64,000 bases of DNA from positions 62,001-126,000 of the forward strand of contig CAUYUJ010017845.1 of assembly GCA_963575745.1 (NCBI GenBank), written 5' to 3'. Below are positions 1 through 9,468 of this stretch, one piece after another (the first letter of the stretch is position 1; every line of letters begins with the position of its first letter). The translations under genes and the position numbers were made by a program. Origin of the DNA: Prorocentrum cordatum (taxonomy: Eukaryota; Sar; Dinophyceae; Prorocentrales; Prorocentraceae). Below the pieces are notes generated by a model. The model worked only from the letters and a program-made list of their open reading frames with translations, ran no database searches and was not told where the DNA came from.

Positions 1-164
1 GTCCGAACTTCAAAAAGACACCGTGGGTTTGGTCGCATGGAGATGGTCGGGGCGAATGTACTGATCCCAACAGAACGCCCTACCATAAGCGGATGACTGA
101 AGAGAATTACCTTCCTGCCACAGCGACAGAAATTGAACGGACGAGTGTTATCTGGAATAGCTGA

Positions 165-503
165 ACACCTATTCATCCTCTGGCGCAGTTCAATCGTGCT
201 TGGCACGCAGGGAAACCTGCCAGTTATATGTCAGAAGAAGATAGCCAGCCATATGCCTATGAAGTTGAAGATGAAGATGCTGAAAGGCGGAAGAGGTTGA
301 TCCTACGGATGCCGCCCTTGGCGACGGTGAAGCAAGTGACTCGGGCATTGCAGACGCCACATGTGATTCCGATATTTAAAGGCTGCCGCCTCTGCCGCCG
401 ACCCCAAATGGGGTCTTGTGTTTTCTTTGTTGTCCGGGTCGTTGCGAGCGGTTCCCGCAACTGCGGGGGAGAGAGGAGGGTGGTATTCAGTTTGAGTAGA
501 TGA
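165..503 (+). pseudogene. Scrap of a copia-type retroelement ORF
   Basis: A frame opens after the stop at 162-164 and runs to the stop at 501-503. It holds an in-frame Ala-Gly-Lys-Pro-Ala encoded by the 14-nt hairpin GCAGGGAAACCTGC (207-220). The same hairpin recurs 21 times in the copia-type element at 9.5-22.4 kb, so this is probably a fragment of a related element. An acidic stretch (EVEDEDAE) follows. From about position 380 the translation becomes Cys/Arg-rich and may no longer be coding. No catalytic domain is visible. The upstream end is cut by the window edge. Confidence 0.4.
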
Positions 504-540
504 CGATGCGGGCAGCACTGCAGCGTGAACGCGACACGGG

Positions 541-611
541 ACGAACGGGAGCTTGGGTTGACTGCGCTTGTGTGTGTGTGTGTGCGTGTTGTGTGTGCGT
601 GTGTTAGATTC

Positions 612-663
<52 letters not shown>
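541..663. repeat. (TG)n and (CT)n microsatellites
   Basis: An alternating TG tract (about 568-602) is followed by an uninterrupted CT tract (about 614-662). The long frames seen here on both strands are by-products of the repeat (Arg-Glu or Leu-Ser alternation) and are not genes. Confidence 0.9.
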
Positions 664-664
<1 letters not shown>

Positions 665-911
665 TGAGCAGCAATTTCTCATCAAAAAATGGTCTCGCCT
701 GTTTTGGTTGACACTTGGCCTCGGATTGTATTCTTCGGGGCCGTTTTCTGGCCCCGGGGCCGTTTTCTGGCCCCGGGGCACGTTCCGTGTGATATGTAGC
801 GCATGATTGTATCTACGTAGCATTCTTGGCCTGCTATGGCAGGAGGAGACGGGCGACGATGACGACGACGACGACGACGACGATGACGACGATGATGGCG
901 TCGACGACGAC
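664..911. repeat. Spacer with a duplicated 19-bp hairpin and a (GAC)n tract
   Basis: A 19-bp unit GGGGCCGTTTTCTGGCCCC occurs twice head to tail at 737-755 and 756-774. Each copy can fold into a 6-bp GGGGCC/GGCCCC stem. A (GAC)n tract follows at about 855-915. No gene is supported. Confidence 0.7.
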
Positions 912-1145
912 GACGCCTGAGACATCCTCGGAATACTGGGCTCAGATCTGCCGTGGGCTGAGGTGGTCCAGCCAGTCTGGCCTGAGCCTGAAACGTCCTC
1001 GCAACTCTGGGCTCAGCTACGCCCTGACCTGAGGTGATCCAGCCAGTCTCGCCTGACACATCATCGCAACTCCGGGCTCAGAGATGCCGCTCACGAGGCG
1101 GCTCGTTTCGCCTGAGGCATCCTTCCAACTCTGGGCTCAGACATG
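912..1145. repeat. Degenerate ~65-bp tandem repeat (CCTGAGACWTCCTCGCAA family)
   Basis: Three to four units begin with CCTGAG/CCTGAC near 916, 980, 1051 and 1111. Each carries a version of CCTGAGACATCCTCGSAA followed by CTGGGCTCAG. The core is the same as in the arrays at 28.4-29.4, 50.7-51.2 and 63.8 kb, so this is a dispersed repeat family. No coding potential is supported. Confidence 0.6.
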
Positions 1146-1299
1146 TCCGGTCCTGAACAGCTCGGACAACGGCATGTTGGGGTCACAGATACGACCAGAC
1201 TACGCCGAATCTGTGACCCCCGACGCCCCGGCGACGTCGGAGGTCCTAGGGAGGACGGCGAGGGAGCACGGGGAGGGGGGCGGAGGCCCGGAGGCGTAG

Positions 1300-1860
1300 G
1301 GCGTGGGGTCTGGGAGTGTTCTCTGGAGCCTCTTGGAGGCCGTCTTTGGGCCTCTTGGGGTTATCTTGGGGCGCTCTTGGGGCGCTCTTGGGCGCTCTTG
1401 GGCCCCTCCTGGGGCCCTTTTCGGCCCCCTTGTTTTTTTCTTTAGCGTCTATCGCTCGGTCGCGGGTGGCCTCTGGAGGCTTTTTGGGGCGGCTTGAGGG
1501 CATCTTGGGTTGTTTGGATGCCATCTTGGGCGTTTTGGAACCGTCTTTCGGCGAGGCGGGGTCCTCTTGGACTGTCTTGGGGGCTTCTTGAGAGGCCTCA
1601 GGGGGTGTCGTGGAGCTCTGGAGCGAGCCCAGGGAGGGCCAATCTCCCCCTGGTGAGTTTAGCGGGGGACGGGGGGGCCTTCAGCGGACGGGTCGGTGTG
1701 AAGCGTTGGTCCAGGGGGGAAGCCCTGGGGTCCAGTCCGTGACCTGTTTCCCTCGGGATCCAAAAACCGGTGCGTTCGGGGATAACCGTTGGGATCTTGG
1801 GGGGGGGGGCTTCTCGCCGGCCTCTTGGAGGCTGTTTCGAAGGCTCTCGGGGGCTGAGCG
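1300..1860 (+). repeat. TCTTGG array 1
   Basis: Degenerate 9-12-bp subunits of the form GGCCTCTTGGGG / GGCGCTCTTGG are strung together. The array runs into the first residues of the helicase frame at 1770, whose opening translation is array-derived. Five similar blocks occur in this window (17, 23-24, 27, 37-39 and 44 kb), all with TCTTGG on the plus strand. The many short frames inside are artefacts of the repeat. Confidence 0.75.
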
Positions 1861-4800
1861 TGTATCGCGTGCGTCCGAGGGATGCGGAGCATGATGAGGC
1901 TCGGAGTGACGAGGACGTGAGTGACGAAGAATTGGAGGTTGGATTCGACCAGCTGGACGAGGCTCTGAAGTCACGCGTCGGGGGTCGGAAGCGGGACGAC
2001 GGCGACGGTGACAGCAGTTGTGAAGAAGAGGTTGGTGGGGTGGAGGGTGGTCTTAGTGGCTGTACACATTATGAGAACTCGAAGGCAGGCATGGCCAAAG
2101 CCCAGGAGGTGTGGGGCCGGCGCCCAAACGAAAAGTCGCTGAGTGAGGTGCGAAACGCGTGGCCCACAGCCGTCGAATGTGATCTGGAAGCTGTTCAGGC
2201 CGCAGCAAGGGCATCGCGAAACAAGGAGAAGTCAATGGCCGACAGAGTGACTGCGGAGGAAGGGAATGGGAAGGTGGAGGCTCAGGCAGGGGCGACATCA
2301 CAAGAGATTGCAGAGTGGCTCAGAAAACTTGAGCATCGGACTGACAAGGACACAGGCCGACGCGTGGTCAACGCGAAACAGTTCGAGATGGTGAAGCAGG
2401 TAGCAGAGAGGGCGATGGAAGAGCTGGACGGGGAGGCACGAGGGGGCGCGGGCATGGGTGACCCGCTGCGGTGGTGTATGCACGGAGGGCCCGGCACCGG
2501 GAAGTCGCACGTGCTGCGTATTCTTCGGAAGGAGCTGTTCGAAGGCTTGATGAAATGGACGATAGGCGTCCATTTTCAGATCACGGCCTTCCAGGCAGTC
2601 ATGGCGCAGCTGCTCGGTGGAGACACCATCCACCACGCCTGCGGTATCCCCGCCGTGAAGCGTGGTGACGAGAAGGGCGAGGATGTGAAACTGCAGTACG
2701 AGACGGCCAAGCGAGTTCTGCAGTGGAGGTGGTTGTTCATAGACGAGATCAGCATGGTGAGCGCCCGGCTGCTCGCCGAAGTGGACCAGAAACTTCGCAG
2801 CGTTATTCGGGACATTGGCACCCAGAAGCGCGGGGAGGACGGAGTGACGCGACCCTTCGGCGGTTTGAACGTCGTTCTGAGCGGAGATTTTTGGCAGCTG
2901 GCCCCTCCGGACGGAGGGTTCCTTGCAGACGTGCCAGCAGAGCGCATCGCGGCGGCACGGAAGTATACCTCGCTCCCGCCAGTGCTACACGGGCAGGCTC
3001 TCCTGTGGGGGGGAGGTAACGAGGGCGTGCAGGGGGTAACGGAGCTAGTGGAGTGCGAGCGCTGCGACGATGCCTGGCTGAAATCCGTGCAAGAGGAGTT
3101 CCGCAGAGGAGACCTCACGGAAGACACGCATTCATTTTTGCACGGGCGTGATACTGGAGTCCCGGGGAGTTGGCTCCATGGTGTGGTTGGATGTGGGAAC
3201 GCGAGATGTAGGGCCTTGTGCGACGCCGCAGGGGTCTCAGAGAAGGAAACTGTCGGAGCACGCCGTCAGCGCGCGATGTCCCCGAAGGAAATACGCAGAC
3301 AGGAATGTGCGGTGTGCAAGCATGAGCGCGAACGGCGCCGTCTCGTCATCGACGGTCCAGATGACGCGCGCATGCACACGGCGAAGTTCCGGTGCGCCCC
3401 CGGGGTGTTCCCGAATAACGACGTGAAGTATGAGGTGAACAAACTCCGAGCGTCGCAATGCGCCCGACTGCACGAGAAACCTCTGGTGTACGTGCCTGCG
3501 CGCGACACTCCGACACCAGATGCGCTGCGAGAGCGGCCAGATCTGCCACATCAAAAGATGGCCTGGCTGCAGCGCCACGACAAGGAGAGCGGGGACCTGT
3601 ATGGTTTTTTGCCAATCGCGGAGGGAATGCCTGTGGCCCTCACAGATCATATCGACCGCAGCGAGGACAAGTACCTACTCCGCGGACGCGTGGGGACCGT
3701 GCACTCATGGGTGTGTGATGGCGACGAAGGAGCGGGTCGCGTCTCCCGGGGGGGGGGGACCATATTGCAGAAGACGCCGAAAGTGATATTTGTCCTCTTC
3801 GATGAGGGTCGCGATGACGCAGGGAACGTGATTCCGTGCAAGTGGACGATCCAGGGGCTGAAGACGCCGGGCCTGCACCCAGTGACTCCGCAGAAAAAAG
3901 ATTGGTTCGTCGACAAGGGCAGGCCGTACCCGCGTCTGAAAGTGAAGCGGCGGCAATTCCCCTTGGCCCCAGCGTTTGGAGTCACCGCCCATTCAGCACA
4001 GGGCCAGACTTTTAAGCAGGGTGTCATCGTGGACCTCAGGATTGGCGGGGGCACGTCGCCGTTGTCGAGTTATGTGGCTCTGACGCGCGTGCGTCGCCGC
4101 GAAGACATGTTGATATTTCGGCCTTTCGACCGCGCGCCGTGCACTCAGAAGGAGCGGAAGGGCCCCGGATTACTGTTACAGGTGTTGCGGGGAGACCCGA
4201 TGGACTGGGATGCAATCGAGAAGGAGTTCATGCCTGCAGGGATGTGCGCACTGTGCTCGTCGGTGAAGTACAAGAACCAGTACGCGGTCGGGCAGTGGAG
4301 CCGGGACGACGGTCGCCGCGTGTGCCAGGTGTGCTTGGAAGGCAAGAAGAGCAGTGGCACGCCGTGGCAGTGCACGGAATGCTTTCTGTGGAAGGGCCAG
4401 GATGCGTTCCATGCATCCCAGCACCACAGCTCGAAGCTCACGTCACGGCGTTGCGTGGACTGTCCTGAGAGGCGAAAGTGTTATGTATGCGAGGGCCGGA
4501 AGTACGAGGAGGCGTTCGTGGGTTTGCAGTGGGACAAGGCAGGGAACGCCCGATGCAAAGGGGGAATGTGCCGGGACTGCGAAGACGCGAAAACGCACCT
4601 GAAGTGTTCGCGCTGCGGCCAGGAGAAGTTACTAGATCAATTTGCCAAAGCGGAAACTATCATCAGCGAGGAACCCACTTGCAAGGCTTGTAAGAGGTTG
4701 CAGAGAGAGGAGGAGAAGGCCCGTGCCGAAGAGGCAAAAGAGCGCGTGTGTTCCAACTGCGGAATCCCCAAAAGGAGAACCGAGTTTTCAGAGTACATGC

Positions 4801-5453
4801 TGAAGAACGCGCCGAAAGCGTCGATGCAATGTAGGGAATGTGTAAACGCTGCAGCAGCAGAGCGGGATCAGGCGGCGAGGAAGGACATTAAAACTTGCGT
4901 GGTGTGCGAGACGGCGCAACGGCAAGATTGTTTTTCGGATTGGATGTGGAACGGCGTTGCAGATCTGCACCGCAAGTGCAAGCGCTGCGTCGCTGCGCCG
5001 AAGAAGGACATGAAAACGTGCGCGGTGTGCGAGAAGGCGCACCGGCAAGATTGGTTTTCTGATTGGATGTGGAACGGCGTGGCAGATCTGCATCGTAAGT
5101 GCAAGCAGTGCGTCGCTGCAGGGAGGAAGGAAGTGAGAACGTGTGTAGCGTGCGAGAAGGCGCAACAGAAAGATTGTTTCTCTGAAAAGATGTGGGACGG
5201 CAGGGCAGAACAACACCGCAAGTGCAAGCGATGCATCGACGACGCGAAGCTGCAGCGCGGGAAGTGGAAATGTGTTGAATGCAAAGGCGCTTTCGGCAGG
5301 GACGAATACAGCAGCTGGTTGGCCGGGCGAACGACGCAGAAGGCGGATGGGAAGCAAAGGTGTAACGAGTGCTGTGCTGGCCAAGAGCGCAAAAGGAAAG
5401 AAGTCGCTGAGCGGAGCCATGCGTCAGTGACGAAAGTGCGTAAGACTGGATAG
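1770..5453 (+). CDS. PIF1-like DNA helicase with C-terminal array of zinc modules
   Basis: One uninterrupted frame of 1227 codons. Helicase motifs in order: Walker A GGPGTGKS (about aa 239-246), Walker B FIDEISM (323-329), LSGDFWQLAPP (about 370), TAHSAQGQT (about 738-746) and SYVALTRV (about 767-774). This is the SF1B PIF1/RecD2 pattern of ATP-driven DNA unwinding. After about aa 825 come nine modules of C-x2-C, an aromatic/Phe core and a second C-x2-C, resembling Stc1-type or treble-clef zinc fingers; modules 6-8 are near-identical repeats. The first ~30 residues translate the TCTTGG array, so the true start is uncertain. Recognisable acidic protein begins near 1857, and the next in-frame Met is at 2091. 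An upstream exon is possible. PIF1-like helicases are also the helicase part of Helitrons, but no HUH Rep domain is seen upstream, so host gene versus element gene is open. It is unusual here in being intact. Confidence 0.8.
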   Translation: MRSGITVGILGGGASRRPLGGCFEGSRGLSVYRVRPRDAEHDEARSDEDVSDEELEVGFDQLDEALKSRVGGRKRDDGDGDSSCEEEVGGVEGGLSGCTHYENSKAGMAKAQEVWGRRPNEKSLSEVRNAWPTAVECDLEAVQAAARASRNKEKSMADRVTAEEGNGKVEAQAGATSQEIAEWLRKLEHRTDKDTGRRVVNAKQFEMVKQVAERAMEELDGEARGGAGMGDPLRWCMHGGPGTGKSHVLRILRKELFEGLMKWTIGVHFQITAFQAVMAQLLGGDTIHHACGIPAVKRGDEKGEDVKLQYETAKRVLQWRWLFIDEISMVSARLLAEVDQKLRSVIRDIGTQKRGEDGVTRPFGGLNVVLSGDFWQLAPPDGGFLADVPAERIAAARKYTSLPPVLHGQALLWGGGNEGVQGVTELVECERCDDAWLKSVQEEFRRGDLTEDTHSFLHGRDTGVPGSWLHGVVGCGNARCRALCDAAGVSEKETVGARRQRAMSPKEIRRQECAVCKHERERRRLVIDGPDDARMHTAKFRCAPGVFPNNDVKYEVNKLRASQCARLHEKPLVYVPARDTPTPDALRERPDLPHQKMAWLQRHDKESGDLYGFLPIAEGMPVALTDHIDRSEDKYLLRGRVGTVHSWVCDGDEGAGRVSRGGGTILQKTPKVIFVLFDEGRDDAGNVIPCKWTIQGLKTPGLHPVTPQKKDWFVDKGRPYPRLKVKRRQFPLAPAFGVTAHSAQGQTFKQGVIVDLRIGGGTSPLSSYVALTRVRRREDMLIFRPFDRAPCTQKERKGPGLLLQVLRGDPMDWDAIEKEFMPAGMCALCSSVKYKNQYAVGQWSRDDGRRVCQVCLEGKKSSGTPWQCTECFLWKGQDAFHASQHHSSKLTSRRCVDCPERRKCYVCEGRKYEEAFVGLQWDKAGNARCKGGMCRDCEDAKTHLKCSRCGQEKLLDQFAKAETIISEEPTCKACKRLQREEEKARAEEAKERVCSNCGIPKRRTEFSEYMLKNAPKASMQCRECVNAAAAERDQAARKDIKTCVVCETAQRQDCFSDWMWNGVADLHRKCKRCVAAPKKDMKTCAVCEKAHRQDWFSDWMWNGVADLHRKCKQCVAAGRKEVRTCVACEKAQQKDCFSEKMWDGRAEQHRKCKRCIDDAKLQRGKWKCVECKGAFGRDEYSSWLAGRTTQKADGKQRCNECCAGQERKRKEVAERSHASVTKVRKTG

Positions 5454-6366
5454 CTGTTGCCGCAGCCGACAGGAGGGACGATGGACGCGCGTGCCAGTCG
5501 TGAAGCATGTTGCCGGGAGAGTAGGAGAGGCATGCTGGCAAGGATGGGGATGTCGTTTTTTTTTTTTTTGGGGGGGGGGGGTATAGGTAGTTTTCGATGC
5601 AATGTAGGGAATGTGTAAACGCTGCAGCAGCAGAGCGGGATCAGGCGGCGAGGAAGGACATTAAAACTTGCGTGGTGTGCGAGACGGCGCAACGGCAAGA
5701 TTGTTTTTCGGATTGGATGTGGAACGGCGTTGCAGATCTGCACCGCAAGTGCAAGCGCTGCGTCGCTGCGCCGAAGAAGGACATGAAAACGTGCGCGGTG
5801 TGCGAGTAGGCGCACCGGCAAGATTGGTTTTCTGATTGGATGTGGAACGGCGTGGCAGATCTGCATCGTAAGTGCAAGCAGTGCGTCGCTGCAGGGAGGA
5901 AGGAAGTGAGAACGTGTGTAGCGCGCGAGAAGGCGCAACAGAAAGATTGTTTCTCTGAAAAGATGTGGGACGGCAGGGCAGAACAACACCGCAAGTGCAA
6001 GCGATGCATCGACGACGCGAAGCTGCAGCGCGGGAAGTGGAAATGTGTTGAATGCAAAGGCGCTTTCGGCAGGGACGAATACAGCAGCTGGTTGGCCGGG
6101 CGAACGACGCAGAAGGCGGATGGGAAGCAAAGGTGTAACGAGTGCTGTGCTGGCCAAGAGCGCAAAAGGAAAGAAGTCGCTGAGCGGAGCCATGCGTCAG
6201 TGACGAAAGTGCGTAAGACTGGATAGCTGTTGCCGCAGCCGACAGGAGGGACGATGGACGCGCGTGCCAGTCGTGAAGCATGTTGCCGGGGGAGTAGGAG
6301 AGGCATGCTGGCAAGGATGGGGATGTCGTTTTTTTTTTTTTGGGGGGGGGGGGGGTATAGGTAGTT
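4821..6366 (+). repeat. 773-bp tandem duplication of the helicase 3' end
   Basis: Positions 4821-5593 are repeated at 5594-6366 with a period of 773 bp. Only a few differences are visible (A5034 to T5807, T5151 to C5924, one base near 5512/6285, and homopolymer lengths). Each copy ends in a poly-T run switching to poly-G, then GTATAGGTAG. The second copy runs straight into the 100-N gap, so a collapsed or duplicated assembly path is as likely as a real recent duplication. Confidence 0.9.
5597..6226 (+). pseudogene. Duplicated, broken copy of the helicase zinc-module tail
   Basis: This second copy lacks the helicase domain. An AAG-to-TAG change makes a stop at 5807-5809. Downstream, the frame that reopens at 5840 has a TGC-to-CGC change (about 5923-5925) that removes one zinc-ligand Cys, then runs to the same natural stop at 6226. 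It cannot make the parent protein. It may be an assembly duplicate carrying sequencing errors, because it lies next to the gap. Confidence 0.75.
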
Positions 6367-6374
6367 TTTGGGCG

Positions 6375-6474
6375 NNNNNNNNNNNNNNNNNNNNNNNNNN
6401 NNNNNNNNNNNNNNNNNNNNNNNNNNNNNNNNNNNNNNNNNNNNNNNNNNNNNNNNNNNNNNNNNNNNNNNNNN
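6375..6474. other. Assembly gap (100 N)
   Basis: Exactly 100 N characters, the usual placeholder for a gap of unknown length. It lies between the helicase tail duplication and a minisatellite. Repeat content on both sides explains why assembly failed here. Confidence 0.98.
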
Positions 6475-8060
6475 TATGGGTCGTTTTTGGGCGAGAAATC
6501 GTAGGGTCGGGGGTCCCAAGAACAGAGCCCAGAGGCATGGGGATGTCGTGGGGTGGTGGTGGCCAGGTGGGGGCCAGGTGGGGGGTATGGGTCGTTTTTG
6601 GGCGAGAAATCGTAGGGTCGAGGGTCCGAAGAACAGAGCCCAGAGGCCTGGGGATGTCGTGGGGGGGGTGATGGCCAGGTGTGGGCCAGGTGGGGGGTTG
6701 ATGGTTATTTTATGGGTTGTTTTGGGGCGAAAATAGTAGGGTCGGGTGTCGGTCCCAAAGAACAGATGCCCAGAGGCCTGGGGTTGTCGTGGGTTGGTGA
6801 GTGGCCAGGTGGGGGCGAGGTGGGGGGTATGGGTTGTTTTGTGGCGACAAATCGTAGGGTCCGGGGTTCCAAGAACAGAGCCCAGAGGCCTGGGGATGTC
6901 GTGGGGGGGTGGTGGCTAGGTGTGGGCCAGGTTGGGGGTATGGGTCGTTTATGGCGCGAGAAAACGTAGTCGTAGGGTCGGGGGTCCCAAGAACAGAGCC
7001 CAGAGGCCTGGGGATGTCGTGAGGAGGTGGTGGCCAGGTGGGGGCCAGGTGGGGGGTATGGGTCGTTTTTGGGCGACAAATCGTAGGGCCCGGGGGTCCC
7101 AAGAACACAGCCCAGAGGCCTGGGGATGTCGTGGGGGGGTGGTGGCCAGGTGTGGGCCAGGTGGGGGGCAGGTGAGGGGCGTTGGTCGTTTTTGAGCGAG
7201 AAGTCGTGGGGTTGGGGGTCCCAAGAACAGAGCCCAGAGGCCTGGGGGGGAGGGGGGCGTTGGTCGTTTTTGGGCGAGAAATCGTGGGGTCGGGGGTCCC
7301 AAGAACAGAGCCCAGAGGCTTGGGGGTGTCGGGGCCAGGTGGGGGCCAGGTGGGGGGCGTTGGTCGTTATTGGGCGAGAAATCGTGGCGTCAAGGGTCCC
7401 AAGAACAGAGCTCAGAGGCCTGGGAGTGTCGGGGCCAGGTGGGGGCCAGGTGAGGGGGGGGGGGGTGGCGTTGGTCGTTTTTGAGCGAGAACTCGTGGGG
7501 TCGGGGTTCCGAAGAACAGAGCCCAGAGGCTTGGGAGTGTCGGGGCCAGGTTGGGCCAGGTGCGGGGCCTTGGTCGTTGTTGAGCGAGAAATCGTGGGGT
7601 CGGGGACCCCAAGAACAGAGCCCAGAGGCTTGGGGGTGTCGGGGCCAGGTGGGAACCAGGTGGGGGGCGTTGGTCGTTTTTGGGCGAGAAATCGTGGGGT
7701 GGGGGAGTCCCAAGAACAGAGCCCAGAGCCTTGGGGGTGTCGGGGCCAGGTGGAGGGGGGGGGGACGTTGGTCGTTTTTGGGCGAGAAATCGTGGGGTCG
7801 GGGGTTCCAAGAACAGAGCCCAGAGGCTTGAGGGTGTCGGGGCCAGGTGGCGGCCGGGTGGGGGGAGGGGGGGGGGCGTGGGTCGTGTTTGGGCGAGACA
7901 TCGTGGGTTCGGGGTCGGGGGCGTGGTGGGGAGTGTGGTTGGGGGTATCGGTCGGTTTTGGGCGAGAAGTGGTGTGGTGGGGGAAGGGGGGGCCCAAGAA
8001 CAAAGGTTCCAAGGGAGAGAGCCAGGAGGGGGGTATCGGTCGGTGGCTGCTTGAAAGGAG
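6475..8060. repeat. Minisatellite, ~70-120-bp units
   Basis: About 15 units, each made of GGTCGTTTTTGGGCGAGAAA, then TCGTGGGGTCGGGGGTCC, then CAAGAACAGAGCCCAGAGG and a GGCCAGGTGGGGG stretch. Unit starts lie near 6478, 6588, 6711, 6828, 6938, 7058, 7179, 7259, 7360, 7468, 7570, 7669, 7766, 7878 and 7947. The G-rich strand is the plus strand throughout. The long frames on both strands are repeat artefacts with no recognisable domain. Confidence 0.85.
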
Positions 8061-8159
8061 AACCTCACGATGAATGGCTCTAGCACACACTCTCCCTCAC
8101 ACGCCTCTGGGGTCGGCGGATTCGAAAGAGCGCGTTCTACCGCTGCTGGCGGAAAACCG

Positions 8160-9160
8160 AGGGGGGGGTCACTACCGGTTCGACCCCCCCCCCCTCTGGA
8201 AAACCAGGGGGGGGGGTCGCTGCCGGTTCGAGCCCCCCCCCCCCAGCTCATCATGAAAAGGGGGGGGTCACTGCCCGGTTCGAACCCCCCCCCCTCGAAC
8301 TCGAAAACCGAGGGGGGCCACTACCGGTTCGAACCCCCCCCCCCCCCTCGAAACCGAGGGGTGGTGCGGACAGTGGTGGGGGCGTTGGCGGTGGGGACAG
8401 TGGTGAGGGGACAACTGGGCAGTGGTGGGGACAGTGGGACAGCGGTGGGGACGGTAGTGGTGGGGACAATGGCGAGGACAATGGTGGGAACAGTGGGGGC
8501 AGTGGGACAGTGGTGGGGACGGTGGTGGTGGGGGCAGCGGCGTGGGGACAGTGGGAACGTGGTGGAAACAGTGGGACAGTGGAGGGTACAGTGGTGGTGG
8601 GGACAGTGGTGAAGGCGGTGGCGAGGACGGCGGTGGGAAAATGGGACAGAGGTACAGTGGGGACAGTGGTGGGGACAGTGGGGACAGCGGTGGGAACAGT
8701 GGGACAGCTCAGTGGGACAGCGGAGGAGTCAGTGGGACAGTGGGGACAGTGGGGATAGTCGTGGAGACAGTGGGGAGAGTGGAACCGTGGTGGGAACAGT
8801 GGTGGGGACAGTGGGGACAGTGCGACAGTGGTGGTGGCACTGGTGGGGACAGTGGGGACGGTGGTGGAACCAGCGGGGGCAGTGGTGGTGAGGACAGTGG
8901 TGCTGGGAACAACAGAGGGGGATGTGATGCAGACGGTGGTAGGGGCCGGGGGTTGTTTGCTGGCGGTGCGTTGGGGGGGGGGGGGGGGGGGGGGGGTCGA
9001 ACCGGTAGTGACCCCCCTCCGGTTTTCGAGGGGGGGTGGGGGGGGGAGGTTCGAACCGGCAGTGACCCCCCGGTTTTTCCGGATCCGGAGGGGGGGGGGG
9101 GAGGGGAGGGGGGTTGCAGCCGGCAGTGACCCCCCGGTTGTCCAGAGGGGTGGGTGGGGG
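8160..9160. repeat. Inverted pair of poly-G/poly-C palindromic arrays
   Basis: Left array (about 8160-8345): four units of a G-run, TCACTACC, GGTTCGAACC (or GGTTCGACC/GAGCC), a C-run and GGAAAACC. GGTTCGA copies lie at 8177, 8224, 8277 and 8326. Right array (about 8985-9135): the same units in reverse orientation (GTCGAACCGGTAGTGACCCC and relatives). Together they form a large inverted repeat around the GGGACAGTGG minisatellite. GGTTCGANNCC matches the consensus of an RNA polymerase III B box, but GGTTCGAACC is also simply palindromic. Confidence 0.7.
8345..8935. repeat. GGGGACAGTGGTG minisatellite
   Basis: Dozens of degenerate units of 9-15 bp built on GTGGGGACAGTGG. It is G-rich on the plus strand and flanked by the inverted palindromic arrays. 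Frames through it encode Gly/Thr/Val-rich or Pro-rich low-complexity peptides and are not considered genes. Confidence 0.85.
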
Positions 9161-9468
9161 TAGGGTAGGGGGGTGGTTTTTGCCGGGGGAAGGGGTGGGG
9201 GGGGGGAGGGGTTCCAGCAGGGGGGGGGGGTGGGGGGGGGGGGGGGGGAAGGGGGGGGGGGGGGGGCCGGGCTCCTGAGGAAAATGGCGGCAATTTTCCA
9301 CAGTAAAGGGGCGGTGGGCCACGCTCTCTCCGATGCTCCGATCGACCCCAAACACGTTGTCACAAGAGACATGGATGTCTCCTGGCAGGCGCGTCGCTTA
9401 CCGCGCCGAAGGCGCGGGCTGGATCGCTACTTGCATAGCTGAACGATGTAGCGCAGACAAGTATTTAT
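9161..9468. other. Poly-G tract and spacer before the copia-type element
   Basis: Very long G-runs extend to about 9270. A short non-repetitive stretch follows, with a perfect 7-bp hairpin CCGCGCC-GAA-GGCGCGG at 9401-9417. No gene is seen. If the copia-type element had a 5' long terminal repeat it would lie here, but no matching 3' copy could be recognised. Confidence 0.5.

Noticed and set aside
1-5453. Complete Helitron
   Set aside because: The helicase fits, but no HUH Rep domain, no 5'-TC/CTRR-3' termini and no terminal hairpin could be shown.
6705-8090. 461-codon minus frame over the minisatellite
   Set aside because: The Pro-rich peptide repeats with the DNA unit; no start context or domain.
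8170-8340. tRNA genes or SINEs from the GGTTCGANNCC boxes
   Set aside because: No A box, acceptor stem or anticodon arm; the box is also just part of a palindrome.
9277-9294. Minus-strand GCCATTTTCCTCAGG resembling a leader before the copia element
   Set aside because: Wrong strand for the element and only about 13 matches with a gap.
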